A stretch of DNA of 64,000 nt from Euglena gracilis (taxonomy: Eukaryota; Euglenida; Euglenophyceae; Euglenales). Of this stretch, positions 39,551-51,899 are shown piece by piece. How positions within the stretch are numbered: position 1 is the first letter of the stretch; each line of letters opens with the position of its first letter. The DNA lies in assembly GCA_039621445.1 (NCBI GenBank), contig CP154955.1, positions 41,362,426 to 41,426,425 of the forward strand. The letters are read 5' to 3'. Both the position numbers and the translations under genes were made by a program. The notes under the pieces are model-generated. The model saw only the letters and a list, made by a program, of their open reading frames with translations, was not told where the DNA came from and searched no databases.

Positions 39551-40675
39551 TGTTTCACACCCGTGCTGCCATGTCCCACGGCAGTGCTGGGGTGAAGCAG
39601 AAACCCCCGCCCGGTCCAGTTTCTAGTGTAGGATCGTTTTTTGGCTCCTGGAGCCGACTTGTGTCGGAAGTTCTTTCCCATTCTGTCCCCCCCCTGTGGC
39701 AGAAACTGGGCCATCATTCCAAAGCAGGAACCTCCCAGCAAACCCTCCCCGACCCCTGAGGGGGGTGCCACTGGGATCTCCAAGGAGGGTGCCTTTGTGG
39801 TTTCAACCCCTTCCTGCTCAGCTGAACCAGTGAGAGCCAGCACCCCCCCCTGGGTGTCATTTCTCACAGTTTCTTGGCTAAAAAGGGAGTTTTGGGGTGC
39901 AATTTGGCCTGTGGTTGCCTGAGTTTGGGAGCACCCCCCCCCTGCCCCTTTTCCCTGAGATGGAGGGGGGTTGGGAAAGCAAACCTCCACTTCTTGGCTT
40001 TCTTGATTGACTTGTTTATTTTCCATTGCAAATCCACATGTAAATCCAAGGGTTGAATTGACAATGATAGTTGATTTTAATTGCACCAATTCACAAAGAT
40101 AAGACGAAAACCCTGTGTGGAGAATGTGATTCTCGTGCCCTTGATGGGCAGTTAAATTTAGGTTTGAGTGCGCTGATTCATAAGCGCTCTCAAATCCCAA
40201 ATTCTTGCCCATTGCATCAAAATCAACCAACCCAAGTCAAAATCAAGGTTTCCCCCCTTGATTTCGACAAATTACGCCGAATTCCATCATTATTGACCTT
40301 TTCAAACCCCTGCAAAACTCCAGGAACTCAGGCGCCAATCTCAGAAAAATCTGTTCCAAGCGCTTGCAAGCGCTCTCACCAAATCCAACATTTTCCTTTA
40401 AAACCAAAGGAAAAATGCATAAAAAGCTTAAAAATACGCTAAATATCACCAAAATCACCATTTGGGAATACCTACCATCACTCAATCTCTCTCCTTGCAC
40501 AACCAAACCATGGGCGCCGTAGGAGAGGCGATTTTTAAGGAAATGGTTAGACAGCCTTGAACTTACAGCAAAACCGCCCTCAAAACGCCTTCTAAAAGGG
40601 AAAATCTCCGCCGCCCGGCGGTTGACCTCAAAAGTTCCGTCGGTCCCCCCCTTGCGACGGAAGTCGGGTGTTTCA
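39551..40675 (-). repeat. Complete M1 LTR (3' end of a lost element IV)
   Basis: 1125 bp, starting TGAAAC after a purine tract (40676-40690 on the minus strand) and ending GTGAAACA. It is diverged from both element I LTRs. The conserved motif appears as GATCCTACAC (39635-39626). It sits inside G RNase H. Only about 250 bp of element-internal sequence remains beyond it. Confidence 0.85.
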
Positions 40676-40922
40676 CCCCTCCTCCTTCTCGGTTTCCTTG
40701 GGATGGGAATGAAAGATGCTTTGAATTTTGCAGCGCAATTGTGATAACACTGTTCGGCAATGTGCGTAGGTGGCGTAACGGTGTGGAGGAATCTATAACC
40801 CATAGATCCCGTTCAACCACACCGACCCCCCCCCCTCCCCACCACCGTGGAAGGAAATGGGGGTCCAACACCACTCAAAAAAAATTCTTTTTCAATGGAT
40901 AAGAATCAGCCCCCCCCCTCCA
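40676..40922 (-). other. M1 3'UTR piece, reverse orientation
   Basis: Reverse complement of about 12121-12380 of element I (GGTTATAGATTCC region, polypurine tract), joined to its LTR in the normal way. Confidence 0.8.
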
Positions 40923-40959
40923 CCCCACTGGGGCATCGAACATGAACCCTAAAACAAAG

Positions 40960-41352
40960 AGCCCACAGAATGGGTGCCACCATCTTTTCCCTTCCCACGG
41001 GTTGCTGGCAATCGTGGGGGGGAGGGGGTTATAAAATCATACCCCCCCACCTTTGGGCAAGTGGGGCCCGAAACCCCGGTCGGCTTGATCGGGGGGGGGC
41101 TATGTAATTTATTCCAATAAAAAGAAGTGAATTGGCTTCTTCAAACTCCCCGCCGGGGGGAGAGGGCAAGGGAAGCCCTCCCTTTGCCCCGGGGGGGTGG
41201 GGGGGGGGGGCAGTTGCCCAAGGCTTTCCCCTCGGGGGTGGGGGGCAAGTCAAGCCCACCTCTCGCCGGGGAGGGAAGCTTTTCCCCAAACATTCCCCTC
41301 GGGGGGGGGGGGCTGATTTCCGTCTATCACCGAAAGGATTTTGGGTGATAGA
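40960..41352 (+). other. M1 3'UTR piece, forward orientation, with G-run array
   Basis: It follows about 11690-12086 of element I in the same order (TTCCCTTCCCACGGG, ACCTTTGGGCAAGTGGGG, G runs). It adjoins the reverse-oriented neighbour piece at 40922, so two adjacent 3'UTR segments face each other. Confidence 0.8.
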
Positions 41353-41470
41353 TAGGGGGCGGTGCCTCTCACCGTCCCGAGCCGGACGCCAATTTCCGAC
41401 CCGGGAATCGAACCCACGACCTCCCGGTTCCTTGGCTGGCTTCATGCCTCCAGACTACCGGTGGGGACAA
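41353..41470 (-). other. tRNA-like segment with possible Pol III boxes
   Basis: On the minus strand TAGTCTGGAGG (A-box-like) is followed 32 bases later by GGTTCGATTCC, a perfect B box with a 4-bp T stem. The acceptor ends do not pair, so it is not a sound tRNA gene. It may be a tRNA-derived SINE head or a tRNA relic. Confidence 0.35.
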
Positions 41471-41892
41471 AGGAGGGTCTCACCTGGCGGTTCACCTGTC
41501 TCCCCCCAGGCAGCCTCCTGAGTCCCCAGTGCCGCTCCGGGATAACCCATAGTCGTGGACAAACCCACGGCGATCCCCACACTCCCCTTCGTAAAGAGCG
41601 ACCTGAGTTCGCTCATCACGACTCCTTTTGATCGCCGTGGGACCCTCTGCTACCATGTGGAGGTTGCCCCTCCTGAGGTCCCTGTGAAGGGACCCCTGGT
41701 GGCGCAACCTGCGTAGGATAGTTTGAATTTAAGCCCTTCGGGCCCACCGGGTGGGGGTTTTCCCCTTGGAGGAAAAGCGGGGTAGGGGTGGGTGTTGGCA
41801 AGGGTGGTGATGTTGAAAATGACATACTTTTGCCTCAAAAAATGAACTTGGACACTTGTTCAATGAGACTTGAACTTGATATTGTAATTGTA
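41471..41892. other. Unassigned segment between repeats
   Basis: It holds small inverted words such as TCGCTC and CCGTGGG and, at 41711-41720, one base off the LTR motif GATCCTACGC (reverse strand). No coding feature is supported. Confidence 0.4.
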
Positions 41893-42312
41893 ACAGTCAC
41901 GTTGTCCACTGACAAATTTTTGTCATCCTTGAATTTTTGCGGACCTTCCCGTCTTTCAACACCTCGCAAATGAAAATAAGGTCTGGGCTGTCTTTCACCA
42001 ACGCCTTGTGGTGTGGAAAAACTCCTAGTTTTGCTTGTGCCAACCATGGATAAGAAAGAATTGCATTAACGTTGATATTTGCCTCACAAAGTTCAACCGC
42101 ATATTGCACACACCTAGGTTCCCTTTCCTCATTCCAACTTTGTTGAAGGAACATTTTCACCTTAGCACATCTCCCCCCCCCGCCAAAGTTTGCCCATTGG
42201 CAGTTAAAAATCTTAACGCGTCCTTAGCGGGATACATTAGGTGGTCCCCTATCACCCCTTGTCGAATGAGATTTGAGTCAGCCCCTGTGTCAATCAAAAT
42301 TCTGGCCATTTT
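41893..42312 (-). pseudogene. pol: M2 protease in arm B'
   Basis: Same as 21046-21462: ARILIDTGADSNLIRQGV and, in a second frame, NAILSYPWLAQAKLGVFPHH. It is cut by the arm's breakpoint. Confidence 0.78.
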
Positions 42313-42439
42313 TTATTCCCCAGTTGCCAACTTAATTTGGGTTTTTAACAGAAGTTGTCCCTCCTCCTTGAGCTTCTTTGGTCCTCCCCGAGTTTTTGTT
42401 CCCGTCAACATTATTTTTTCAGCCGAACCAATTTCTTCT

Positions 42440-42880
42440 TCCCTGGGGCTGCCCCCCCTGGGAGGGTTGCCTTCTCGATCGATCGATAAACAAGGCCCAC
42501 ACCCGCAAACGGGTGCCCCACAAAATACTCCCGTCAGCCTCAAACAATTCTGTCCCCTTGGGAAAATACATCTTTTTGACAGCCATAGCCACCAGATTTT
42601 ACACACCTCTTTTTCCAGTCTGGGCATATGTAAATCGCCCGACAGTTGTAATTTTGCAACTTTTAAGCCACTTCCGGCCATAAAGTCCAGAGGGGTTCCT
42701 CCACGACGTTTCCTCAGCTCCCCAATCCTTTTTCATGGCACAATCATCCTTCCCATAAAACCTTTTCACACCTGGCGTTTTGGCTGGCTGCAAAACAATC
42801 CCGTTCCGCCTTAACCTGAAATTACCTCTCAATTTTATCCATAAAGACTTTCCTAACAGCATAATCCTCCCTAAAATATC
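42440..42880 (-). pseudogene. M2 Dam-like domain in arm B'
   Basis: Copy of 20481-20920 with the same degraded NPPW region and the ICPDWKK block. Confidence 0.6.
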
Positions 42881-43520
42881 AGCTTTTTCGTTCCAACACG
42901 GTTGACAAATACTCCACCAGTTGTTTGGGCATCCTCCATTTTTCCTGGGTGCCAACTGTCATTCTATATCCTCCCAACTTCCCTCGGTGACTCCTCCCCC
43001 CAGGAATCAAATTCGGGCAGGTCTGGCCATCGCAAAGTGTGATTTGTAGCTTGCTCAGACTTTCGCTCCCCAAGATTATGCTGTGTTTTTGATATCCCGA
43101 ATCTGAAAATTGACAATTATGCTGTGTTTTTGATATCCCGAATCTGAAAATTGACAATAATCAACATCAACAAAAGTCAGATTTTGATCACAGTGTCTTT
43201 TCCGCAAAAGCCTTTGACGGGGATTTTCAATCCACCACGACTTTGGTTTGAAATATACGACAGTCTGCAAAGTTTTTTTTGACCGGCCGATCTTCCCCCT
43301 CCACATTTCGGACTCCCAATGTTTTTGCCAAGCTTTATTCTGTACAGGGAACCCTCGCAGCGATGACTTGGAAATATACGGCGAGGTACCTCCAATATCT
43401 CCACTCCAAAATATTTGCACAGTGTTAGGTTAAACCTGGAGTTTATGTCCACCGACACAACCTTAAACCCCTGCTCTCTAAGGCAATTCCCAACCGAGCC
43501 CTTACCGCAAAAAAATATCA
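42881..43520 (-). pseudogene. M2 C5 methyltransferase in arm B'
   Basis: Copy of 19840-20480. GKGSVGNCLREQGFKVVSVDI, WWIENPRQRLL and VDVDYCQFSDSGYQK are visible, with the same frameshift at motif I and the 41-bp tandem duplication near 43079-43160. Confidence 0.78.
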
Positions 43521-43783
43521 AAAGCTCTTTTCTTCCTCTTTATGGAAGGCTGTGCACAGTCTCTTACGAGATCTGATTTTTCACAGATTCGCACGTCACG
43601 CATGCACGCACCCGACAAATTGGACACACCTTGCACAGAGATCTCCTGTGATGGCAGATTTTTCATCGTGTTTTCATTCGCACAAGATTTCTCATGCCAC
43701 CAGGTATTTGTGTTTGTCCTTGTGTGGGGCTGCGTATGCGAACCCGGGGCGTCTCCTGCCCCCAACGGTCCACCCCGGCTATC

Positions 43784-44853
43784 CTAGCGTCGGTTTCCTT
43801 TCCCTTTTCCTTTGCCTTTGCCTTTTCCGTCATCCTGGCCCTTTCCCCTAGACCAGTCGTTTCCACTGTTTCCTTTGCCCTTTCCTTTACCTTTGCCTTT
43901 GCCACCACCCAAATGTGAATGAAAACTCTGTTGCTTTGACTGCCACCACTTATTTCCCTTTGAATTCGCATTGGCATTGGAATTCCACTGAGAATCGTTT
44001 CTCCATCCCCCCCATTGCCAAATTGAGATTGCTAGGGTGGTAGTAATGACTGTGATCGAATCACTGGCACTGAATTTTGCACTGGGGGGTTCACGTTTGC
44101 ATGAGCAGGAGCTGCCACCTGTGGAGAATTTAATTTTCCAACGGACGGTTTTGTTCCCGTTTCGCCCCCCCTTTGCTGACCGTGCTGGGGAGGGTGTCCT
44201 GGACGCCTTGGTCCGACCTGCTTTCGCAAACCGGGCCCTCTGGTTTCCAAACGCATCTGGCTCTCTGGAACTGTGTATCATATCTTGAATATCCCTGGAT
44301 GACAATTTTCGCTCAATAAAACGGAATATTTCTTCAGATCCCATTTTTGACTGTTCCTCCACAATTTTAATCCTCTTATCTGTGCCTCTGATTAGTTTCC
44401 CTCTGACGTCTTTCAGTTTGTCGCAAATAGCAGTAATGGGTAAAAATACTTCGAACTCCAGCGGTGAAACTTTCGAAACCTTGCAGGGCTTTTCCCCAGT
44501 GACACGTCCCACGGCACAACGGATATTTTCCTCGGTTGCAGGCACTCCATTCTAACTTTCGGTCCACACGTTGATTTCCTTTCCTCCTCATCGGCGACCC
44601 AATGCAAAACGAAATTTGGCAGATTTCCCTTGACCAGTCTTTCTGCGTCATCGTCAGTGGCGCATTTCACCTGTCCCCGGACCATTTTGAAATTTATGAC
44701 AAAGTCTTGCCATTCCCGCATCGTGATTTTCCCTTGGTTCACGAGGTTGACATCATACCAGTTTTTTCTGGCAAAGGTATGCTGGGTTCCAGCATATTTG
44801 CCTTCAAGCCTGTCAAATTCCTCCTCAAAAGATGTTTTTCCGTTCAATTCCAT
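43784..44853 (-). pseudogene. gag: M2 Gag capsid and Gly/Lys-rich nucleocapsid in arm B'
   Basis: Copy of 18499-19568, ending at the same UAG (43786-43784). Two overlapping frames cover capsid (44853-44413) and the basic tail (44545-43784). Confidence 0.75.
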
Positions 44854-47620
44854 TCAGAATTGAAACGCCCTTTGATTCGTGTCGTCCAGAGTCACTGAAA
44901 AAAGCTGAAGTTTGAGTCATCAGACACATGTCCATTTTGAAAAGTAACCACGTCCGTAAATATTGCTCCCAATCCCGCACAAATGACGACAAGTCTTTTG
45001 GCTGTCCGGAAAATTTTGGAGCTACCTGGGTTTTTCATCAACTAATGAGTTGCCACTGCATTTGATGAAACTAGCCCTTCACCTGCAGGCACTGCCCCCC
45101 CAGGTCGTGAACAAACCTGCCTGACATGTGTCGCATGTGTCCCTGGTTCAGCGTATTCATGGCCTTCAATTTCAACCGGATTCTTCTGAATCACAGGTAA
45201 ATTGTTGTAACCAAAAGATCAAACACCTCGATTTCTGGATTTTCAGCTGATTTTTTCTCACGTTTCCTTTGTCAGATTGACTGTCGCAGATTTGGCAGAT
45301 CAAGCTTGCTGATTTTTAATCCAAAAACTCAGCCGGAAATAAATCCAGCTTTTGTTGTATTTTTTTCCGCTCCTTCTATTTCATTCGAAGTTCACTGCAT
45401 TGATGTTGCAGTAAAAGTGTAACCTGCTGTTTCATCGAATTTTTCTTTTCAGCTCGACCGTTCTTAAACTGCCCCCTCTCTTTCACTCATTCTCAACCTT
45501 TCTGCAACATTTCACTGATATCACCTCCAAATTCTTCCCCGTTTGCAGCCCCAACTCCCTTTGCACCTCCAACCGAATGGTTTACTCACTCTTGTTAATC
45601 AGGTCACAAACTTTTTCAATGGGAAAATCTTTCCGACACTGAAAATTATCCAACCTCCCCAAACGATCATTCAGAGCTTTGCTCCTTGCTCCAGGGACTG
45701 TGGAAAATTCCTTCAATTTCTCAGCCTGGGCCTGAAATTTGGCACACTCAGTCACCCCCAAACTTTTGCATTGCTGAAAAATGATCCCCAAACGTCCCTC
45801 AACACCAAACCTTAGCTCACTGACTGCAGATTTGACCTGATTAATGGCAATTTCCTGCTGTTTTTCCTTCTCCCCCAATTGTTCTCCCACCACATGCATC
45901 TCCTCCACAGATCTTTCCAAAAACCACAGCTTCTGAGAAAAGTTCCCTCTCATTTTTTCTCAACCCCGCAACCTGGGTCTCAAAAAAAGTGTTTCCTCCA
46001 TCCTCCACTTCCTTCACTCTTTATGCAAACTGCCGTCCCGTTTTCACACTCAATAATTGCCTTTTGCCATTGGGCCAGATTTTGCACTATTTCACCATTT
46101 TGCTGAAACTGAAAAAGCAAGTCGTTTACAGTTGCACTCAGTTCAGCCTGAATTTCACGTTTCACCATGGCAATGTGACCAGCCATTCGCTGATCATGCA
46201 TGCCCAATGCCTCATTGACCAGATTCAATGTCTGCCCCAGTGGCATAGCAAATTCCCCATTCAGCCTGTTTTTTTCGCCTCACCCACCAGATTTTCAGCC
46301 GTTTAATCAGGGTTTTTTCCTTCCTGCACCAAAAGTCTGCCATGTAAACATTCAGTTTTGCAGCTGATTTCTTCACCCCAGTTGTTTCAATCATCATTAG
46401 ATTGACCATAGCCCGATTCCATTTCCACATCTTGCTGATTTGCTGATTTTCAGGGTTTTCGGACCCAGTTTCTGCTGAAAAACTGGTGTTTGGCTGTAAA
46501 TTTTGTGGCTGGGTCTCGGGAAAATATGGCTGAATTAGCCGAGGAACCTGGGCTTGGCCTGTATTTGAAGACACTGTTATCGTTGGCTGAAAAACCTGCC
46601 CACACATCTGGGCTGCCCCAATGATTGCTGGGACAGATGACTCAGCCAAAAATTGCTGGGCTGGCTGAAAAACCTGTCAAGTCATCTGGGCTGGCCCCAT
46701 GATTGCTGGGTCTGACTAATCAGCCGAAAGCGGCTGGGCTGGCTGAAAAACCTGCAGCTGAGCTGCAGATGGCAGTGCTGACTGCGATTCTGAACTCTGT
46801 GTTAAGAGCAATGGTTCTGGCTGGGCTGTTAAACAGAACATTTTTTGTTCTGGCCCTGGGCTGCTGTCTCGATATTCCACAGAAATTTGCTGAAAAACTG
46901 AAAATTTCCTGGCCACATGCCAGCAGCTTTCATTCTTCGCATCACCATTTCTGAATTGTTGCGCTTTCAGACTGTTTTTCTTCCTCTGTTTCGCTTTCGT
47001 AAGTTGACGGCTCTGATTCGTCGTTACTCTGCCGTGCAGTGGAACCAGTTGTAAATTTTCTGGCCCTGCCACTGTGACAGACCTGGTGCACGTGATAAAC
47101 CCCCTCTCCGAATCAGAATCAGTTTCTGCCTCTTGTGTCGTTTCTGAAAATTCTGAAGACGATAGATACCGTCACGATTTGCAATGACGCCAATGGTTCT
47201 GAAATCTGGGCTGCAGAAAATTCAGGTTTCATTTCATTCTGAATGCGGCTTTTTGCCAAAGAACTCAGAAAATTGTCACCACAATCTGAAATTCGGACAG
47301 AATGACCTGGAAACGAGCAGATTTCTGCATACTCTCCTGAAAATTAAAAAAACCACAGGGTTGATGAAACTGTCCTCGTGTACCATTCTGTTGGCAGAGC
47401 CACCAGAACAAATCTCTGTGACCATGTGAGCCATCTCTGAAAATTTTCACTGACTGGGTCAGTGAAACAACCTTTGCTTGCCATGTTAGCCGAATCGGAA
47501 AACTTTCCACTGATTCTGCTGGCAGAGCCGATGGAACAAATCCCTGCAACGAAGTACAGCGAATCTGAAAAATCCTCACTGATTCTGCTGGCAGAGCCAG
47601 CAGAACAAACCTTATCCACC
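44854..47620 (-). pseudogene. gag: M2 Gag N-terminal region in arm B'
   Basis: Copy of 15751-18480, with coiled-coil pieces at 45582-45953 and 45980-46246 and Gln/Pro repeats at 46212-47072. It carries the same breaks. Confidence 0.65.
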
Positions 47621-48360
47621 ATGTTCACCGGTCCCACCCCCTGTGAGCCGCCGGTGGCACCCGGGACCAGCGATTCTCGGTGGGCCGAGGGCATGGGGGG
47701 GTCCTCGCCGTCGTGGATGACCACCGACAGCAGGGGGGTGGGTGTTTCTAGGGTGCGACCTGCGCCCCCTCCGGAAGTTGGTGGGCTCAAGCCAACCCCC
47801 GGTTTTTCACCCAGGTGTTTTTCCCAAACCCCAGCCGGCGCGTAGGATCCTGTTTTTCAATGTTTTCCGAAATTTTTGTGGGAAAAAACCTGCCATTTGC
47901 ACTGAAATCCTGCTCTTCTCTCTTTCTCTCTCACACACACACACTCTCTCACACTCTCTTACACACCTTGAGGACAAAAACCAAGCCACAGACCAACACA
48001 CTGAATACTGAAACTCTGAAAGTAAGAAACTCAAAGTAACTAGAGTGTGAACAATTGAAACTTAACTGTGAGAGCTGAAATGTGAATGTATGAAAATGTG
48101 ACAAACCTGGGGCAAGGAGGTGAGGGGTAGGGGGTACAGGTGCGGCGGTGAACGTGGCGGTGTTGTAGGCTCCTTCACTTGTCTCCTTCAACCACTCAAC
48201 GATTTAATTCTCCACTTCAAAACCACCAAAAGTGTAACCCACAAGTCAAATTCCCACCAAGGATGTAAATGCCAAATTCAGTACAACGTCTTCTTTGCCA
48301 AAAAAAAATTGGAGAAATCCCCTCAAGTTTCGTGAAAAGAAAAGAATTTGAAAAAGCAAA
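47621..48360 (-). repeat. Truncated M2 LTR in arm B'
   Basis: Reverse complement of 14998-15735. It lacks the first about 120 bp of the LTR. The GT/GA microsatellite lies at 47910-47975. The conserved motif is at 47849-47840. Confidence 0.85.
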
Positions 48361-49200
48361 ATAATTGTCCCTGAAAAAGTTTGGAAACACATTGCACATA
48401 GTTCTGTTTGGGCTGATGAAAAGGCTGCAAAGCAACTGAACCGAAATTGCAGCAAAATTGTTCAACATGCCAAATGAGTGTGAGGGGGGAGAGTTTGAAA
48501 GGACCGATCGAGTCCACACCCATACCCCCTGCACTAATGACAAGTGTTGCCATCGATTTGTTTCTAATGCCAAGGGTTTTACACGATGGGGGGGAGTATG
48601 ACACCCTGGCCATTTGTGTGGATAGGCTTTCGGGTTGGATTTTGGGGTTGCATGCAATGACAAGCGGTTGACGGGTGCGAAATTGGCTAAGGAAATGTTG
48701 AAAAATCCGTCGAGGATTTTGGGGTTCCTTCGGTCATTTCTAGGGACCAAGGGAGCCACTTCACAAGCATTTAGTGGAACAATTTGTGTGCGCTTTTGGG
48801 GATTAGGCAAGCATATTCCCAAGCATACCACCACCAAGCAAACGGGAGGGTTGAGAGAGCTGGACAACAGGTAATGGAGGTGTTGGGAAAATTGTACGTG
48901 GATGAAAAAATTAATTGGGTTGAGGCTTTACACCAAGTTTTGGACCGAATTGACGAAGTAAAAGGGGAAAGTGGATTCAGCCCATATTATATTATGACAG
49001 GAAGGGAAAGACCATTGGCAGGGGTACCCTATCAACCACCCAAAGAATGTGATGATTCGGTGGAGTTTTTAAATAGGATGCAAGGCATTGATGGGAGGCT
49101 GGGTTTCTCAATAAAACGCATGAGGAGGAGGTGGCAAGGAAAAATAAGGGGAGAAAGGAAAAGGAGCCCCAAAGGTGGGTACGATGGTTTGGTATAGGAG
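48361..49200 (+). pseudogene. pol: M2 integrase (zinc domain end and catalytic core), frameshifted
   Basis: It starts abruptly at the arm B' breakpoint inside the zinc domain (VPEKVWKHIAHSSVWADEK, as element III residues 1441-1459). It continues with CSTCQMSVRGESLKGPI, SVAIDLF (first Asp), CVDRLSGWI, SVISRDQGSHF (second Asp) and NGRVERAGQQ (Glu). All three catalytic residues are present over three frames. It is possibly the displaced 3' half of element II. Confidence 0.82.
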
Positions 49201-49640
49201 ACCCGATGGGTCGGGTGAGAAGCTTGACTCTAGGTGGGTGGGACCAGGGGTCGTGAAGGGTAGAGAAGGGGAACGGAGTTATGTGATTGAGATGAAACCT
49301 GGGGTGGAGGCATAGGAGTTTTTTTTAAAGGAATATAGAGAACCCCAAGTTGAAGGGAAGAGGTTGCCTCTTTTTGACTATAAACGGGCCGAAAAGAAGA
49401 ATAAGGCATTACCTGATGAGTGGGAGCTAGAAATCGTCTACGGCACCGAAAAGGAACAGATGGGAAATGGGAAATGTTGACCAAGTGGGTCGGATATAAG
49501 ATATTGTGAGAACCAGTTGTAAATTTCATTTACCGGTTCAGTGGGGAGTTTGTAAGAAATTGCCGTGAGAAAAAGGTGAAAATGGACATAATGTCCGAAC
49601 TGAAATTGACGGTGGGCCGTAAGCTTTTGAGTGAGCTAGG
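49201..49640 (+). pseudogene. pol: M2 integrase C-terminus and chromodomain, broken
   Basis: Read across frames: RRPDGSGEKLDSRWVGPG, LPDEWELEIVYG, LTKWVGYK and NFIYRFSGEFVRNCREKK correspond to the element III chromodomain region. Indels around 49440-49510 break the chromodomain. Confidence 0.72.
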
Positions 49641-50530
49641 AGGCGTTGGCGCAAAATTAAGGGAAGGCAAAGTGCTGTTCTCAAAATTCATAAATAGGTT
49701 TTGCACGTCAGTGCGGGTGTGAGTGCACACACACACATGAGCGTGTAAATGAGAGAATGTATAGATGCAAGAATTTTCCGAGGAGAATGGAGAAAGGTAG
49801 AAAAAGGGCCCGCAAGGCGGCCGGGAGTGCGAAGTGGCACCACAGTTTATTCGTTGCTCATTTGCTGTATTTGCCGTCCGCTGTCCCTCTTCCCTCACAC
49901 TACCTTACCCCCTCATTGCCGTCACGTTTCCCTCGCAAGCATATGGTGGCGTTGTAAGGATTCCTTCTCAAAACATTCGGATGTTTGGATGATGAGGATT
50001 ACGTGGTGGTTGGGAGATTATGATCACATTATGAGCCCCCACCCGGATTTTTGAGGGGGGGGGACAGATATTTTTGGCAATAAAACCCCAGGCTCAAAGA
50101 GGAGGGGGGTGTTTGAGTTCTTCTGGACCGAAAATCCCCTCGGCCTGAGGAGCGGGGGGAGCCACCAAAATTTTGACAAAAATCCCCCGGACCCAAGGAG
50201 GCGGGGGGGGGGGGACCGAAGTTTTGCCAAAAATGTCCCACCCAGTCCTTTGAAACGGGGGGGGGGACAGATTTTGGTGAACATCCTCATTCCACGATGA
50301 GAACCGGGTGGGGGGGCAAATATTCATTGGTTGGTTAGTTTTCCCAAAGGGTTTGAAGGCACTTGAAAGCCATAGTCCCTCAATTTTCATTTTGTTTCCC
50401 GTTTGGTTGGTTCAACGGAACGTGTGTTGGACATAGGCTTTGGGTGAGAGAGTGCCGAGTGGTGGACTTCCCCCCTCTTTGTTGAGGAACGGGGGGGGGT
50501 GGCAAATTGGTGGTGTCCGACTAAGGTCGC
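49641..50530 (+). other. M2 3'UTR
   Basis: No supported gene. A G-run tandem array lies at about 50045-50285, in units of roughly 55-60 bp with the words TTTTGCCAAAAAT, CCCCGGACCC and GAGGAG followed by long G runs. It ends at the polypurine tract. Confidence 0.65.
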
Positions 50531-50541
50531 AGGGGAGGGGG
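50531..50541 (+). promoter_or_regulatory. Polypurine tract before the M2 3' LTR
   Basis: AGGGGAGGGGG directly precedes TGTCCACC. The flanking GTCCGACTAAGGTCGC matches the element III context. Confidence 0.8.
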
Positions 50542-51300
50542 TGTCCACCGCCGGCTTTCGCCGGCAGCCAAAAAATTGCCAGAAAGCTCGAACTTCAAAG
50601 TCGCGGGTAACAGCCAGTCAGTTTAAAACACCCGCGATAGAAATCATCAGCGGGTCAAATTATTTTGATTTCTCAAGTTGGGTTTTTTTTTTACAGAACT
50701 TGAGGGGTTTTCCCCATTACTTGACAAAGAAGGGATACATTTGTATTGAATTTGGCCTTTACGTTCCTGGAGGGAATTTGAAGTGTGGATTAAACTGTTT
50801 GTGGATTTGAAGTGGACAATTACATTGTTGGGTGGTTGAAGGAGACAAGTGAAGGAGCGTACAACACCGCCAGGTTTGTCACATTTTCATACATTCACAT
50901 TTCAGCTCTCACAGTTAATTTTCAATTGCTCGCACTGAAGTTACTTTCAGTTTCTTACTTTCAGAGGTTCAGGATTCAGTAATTTGCGTCGTGGGTTGGC
51001 TTTTCTCCTCAAGGTGTGCAGCAAGATTTGAATGCAAATGCAGTTTTCCTTTTTTTTAACAAAAATTTCGGAAAACATCCAAAAAACGATCCTACACCCC
51101 AGCTGGGATTGGGAAAACACCTTGGTGAAAAAATGGGGTTGGCTTAAGCCCACCAACTTCCCGAAAGCACAGGCACCACCCCGCAAACATCCACCCCCCT
51201 GCTGTCGGTTCTCACCCACGGCGGCGAGGACCCCCCCTTGCCCTCGGCCCACTGGTCGCGGTGTGGACCGGCGGCTCACAGGGGGTTGGACCGGTGACCA
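50542..51300 (+). repeat. M2 3' LTR (759 bp)
   Basis: It aligns with 14877-15735 but lacks the microsatellite. It begins with the hairpin CCGCCGGCTTTCGCCGGC region, has GATCCTACAC at 51088-51097 and ends GGTGACCA. Confidence 0.85.
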
Positions 51301-51344
51301 CTGGGTCCAGGTTTTGCCATGGTCTCCCTCTTATATAAACACCC

Positions 51345-51800
51345 TACCGGGTTTTGTTTTGCCGCAGGCCCAATATAAATTTTTTTTTGGGCGAGACCCA
51401 CCAGCAATTGGTGATATATCATGAGAGAGACCAGCTTGAAGTAGCATAACCTGTGAGACATGGCTCTCTGAAGAAGAGTATCTGAGAAATATTATTCAGA
51501 AGCGCATCACTGATATCCATTCTCAAAATACAATTATTTTTTTAAACAAGATTTCAAACCACCTCGCTATAGTGCTGGTGATCGCGTTTGGGTTGAAAGT
51601 AGTTGAATTCGCATGCACGCTTCCAAGATGGACCGCCTCTTGCTCGGACCCTGTGAACTTCCCTAACGCCTTGGTGGCCGGTAAAAGGGTGTCACTGCCC
51701 AACCGGATCGAGCATGTTCACATGGATGATTCCCAGCCATACATTTCTCTGCCTTATGGCAAAGCACTAACGTGCCTTTATTTCAAACCCCACTCAAAGT
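51345..51800 (+). pseudogene. Family G integrase C-terminal fragment
   Basis: YKFFFGRDPPAIGD matches the integrase segment after the catalytic Glu. FKPPRYSAGDRVWVES is the typical start of the C-terminal region. LVAGKRVSLPNRIEH and a DDSQP segment follow. Frames are broken. This is probably the end of the G element into which the M2 element inserted. Confidence 0.7.
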
Positions 51801-51899
51801 TACCCGAATCTGTGGCATTCCTAAAGATAGCCAGTGGCTTGAATTGGTAATACAACGCTCGATAGAGCAAAACCTTATCACGGTTCTCCTTTCCACAGG

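Larger units (their letters stand above)
41893..48360 (-). repeat. Arm B' of the second inverted duplication (partial M2 element, reverse)
   Basis: Reverse complement of 14998-21462, with the same damage as element II: stop after VPCTE, the 41-bp duplication, Gag shifts. A few base changes exist, such as D for N in one capsid codon. It joins 41892 on one side and a forward M2 integrase at 48361 on the other. Confidence 0.93.
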
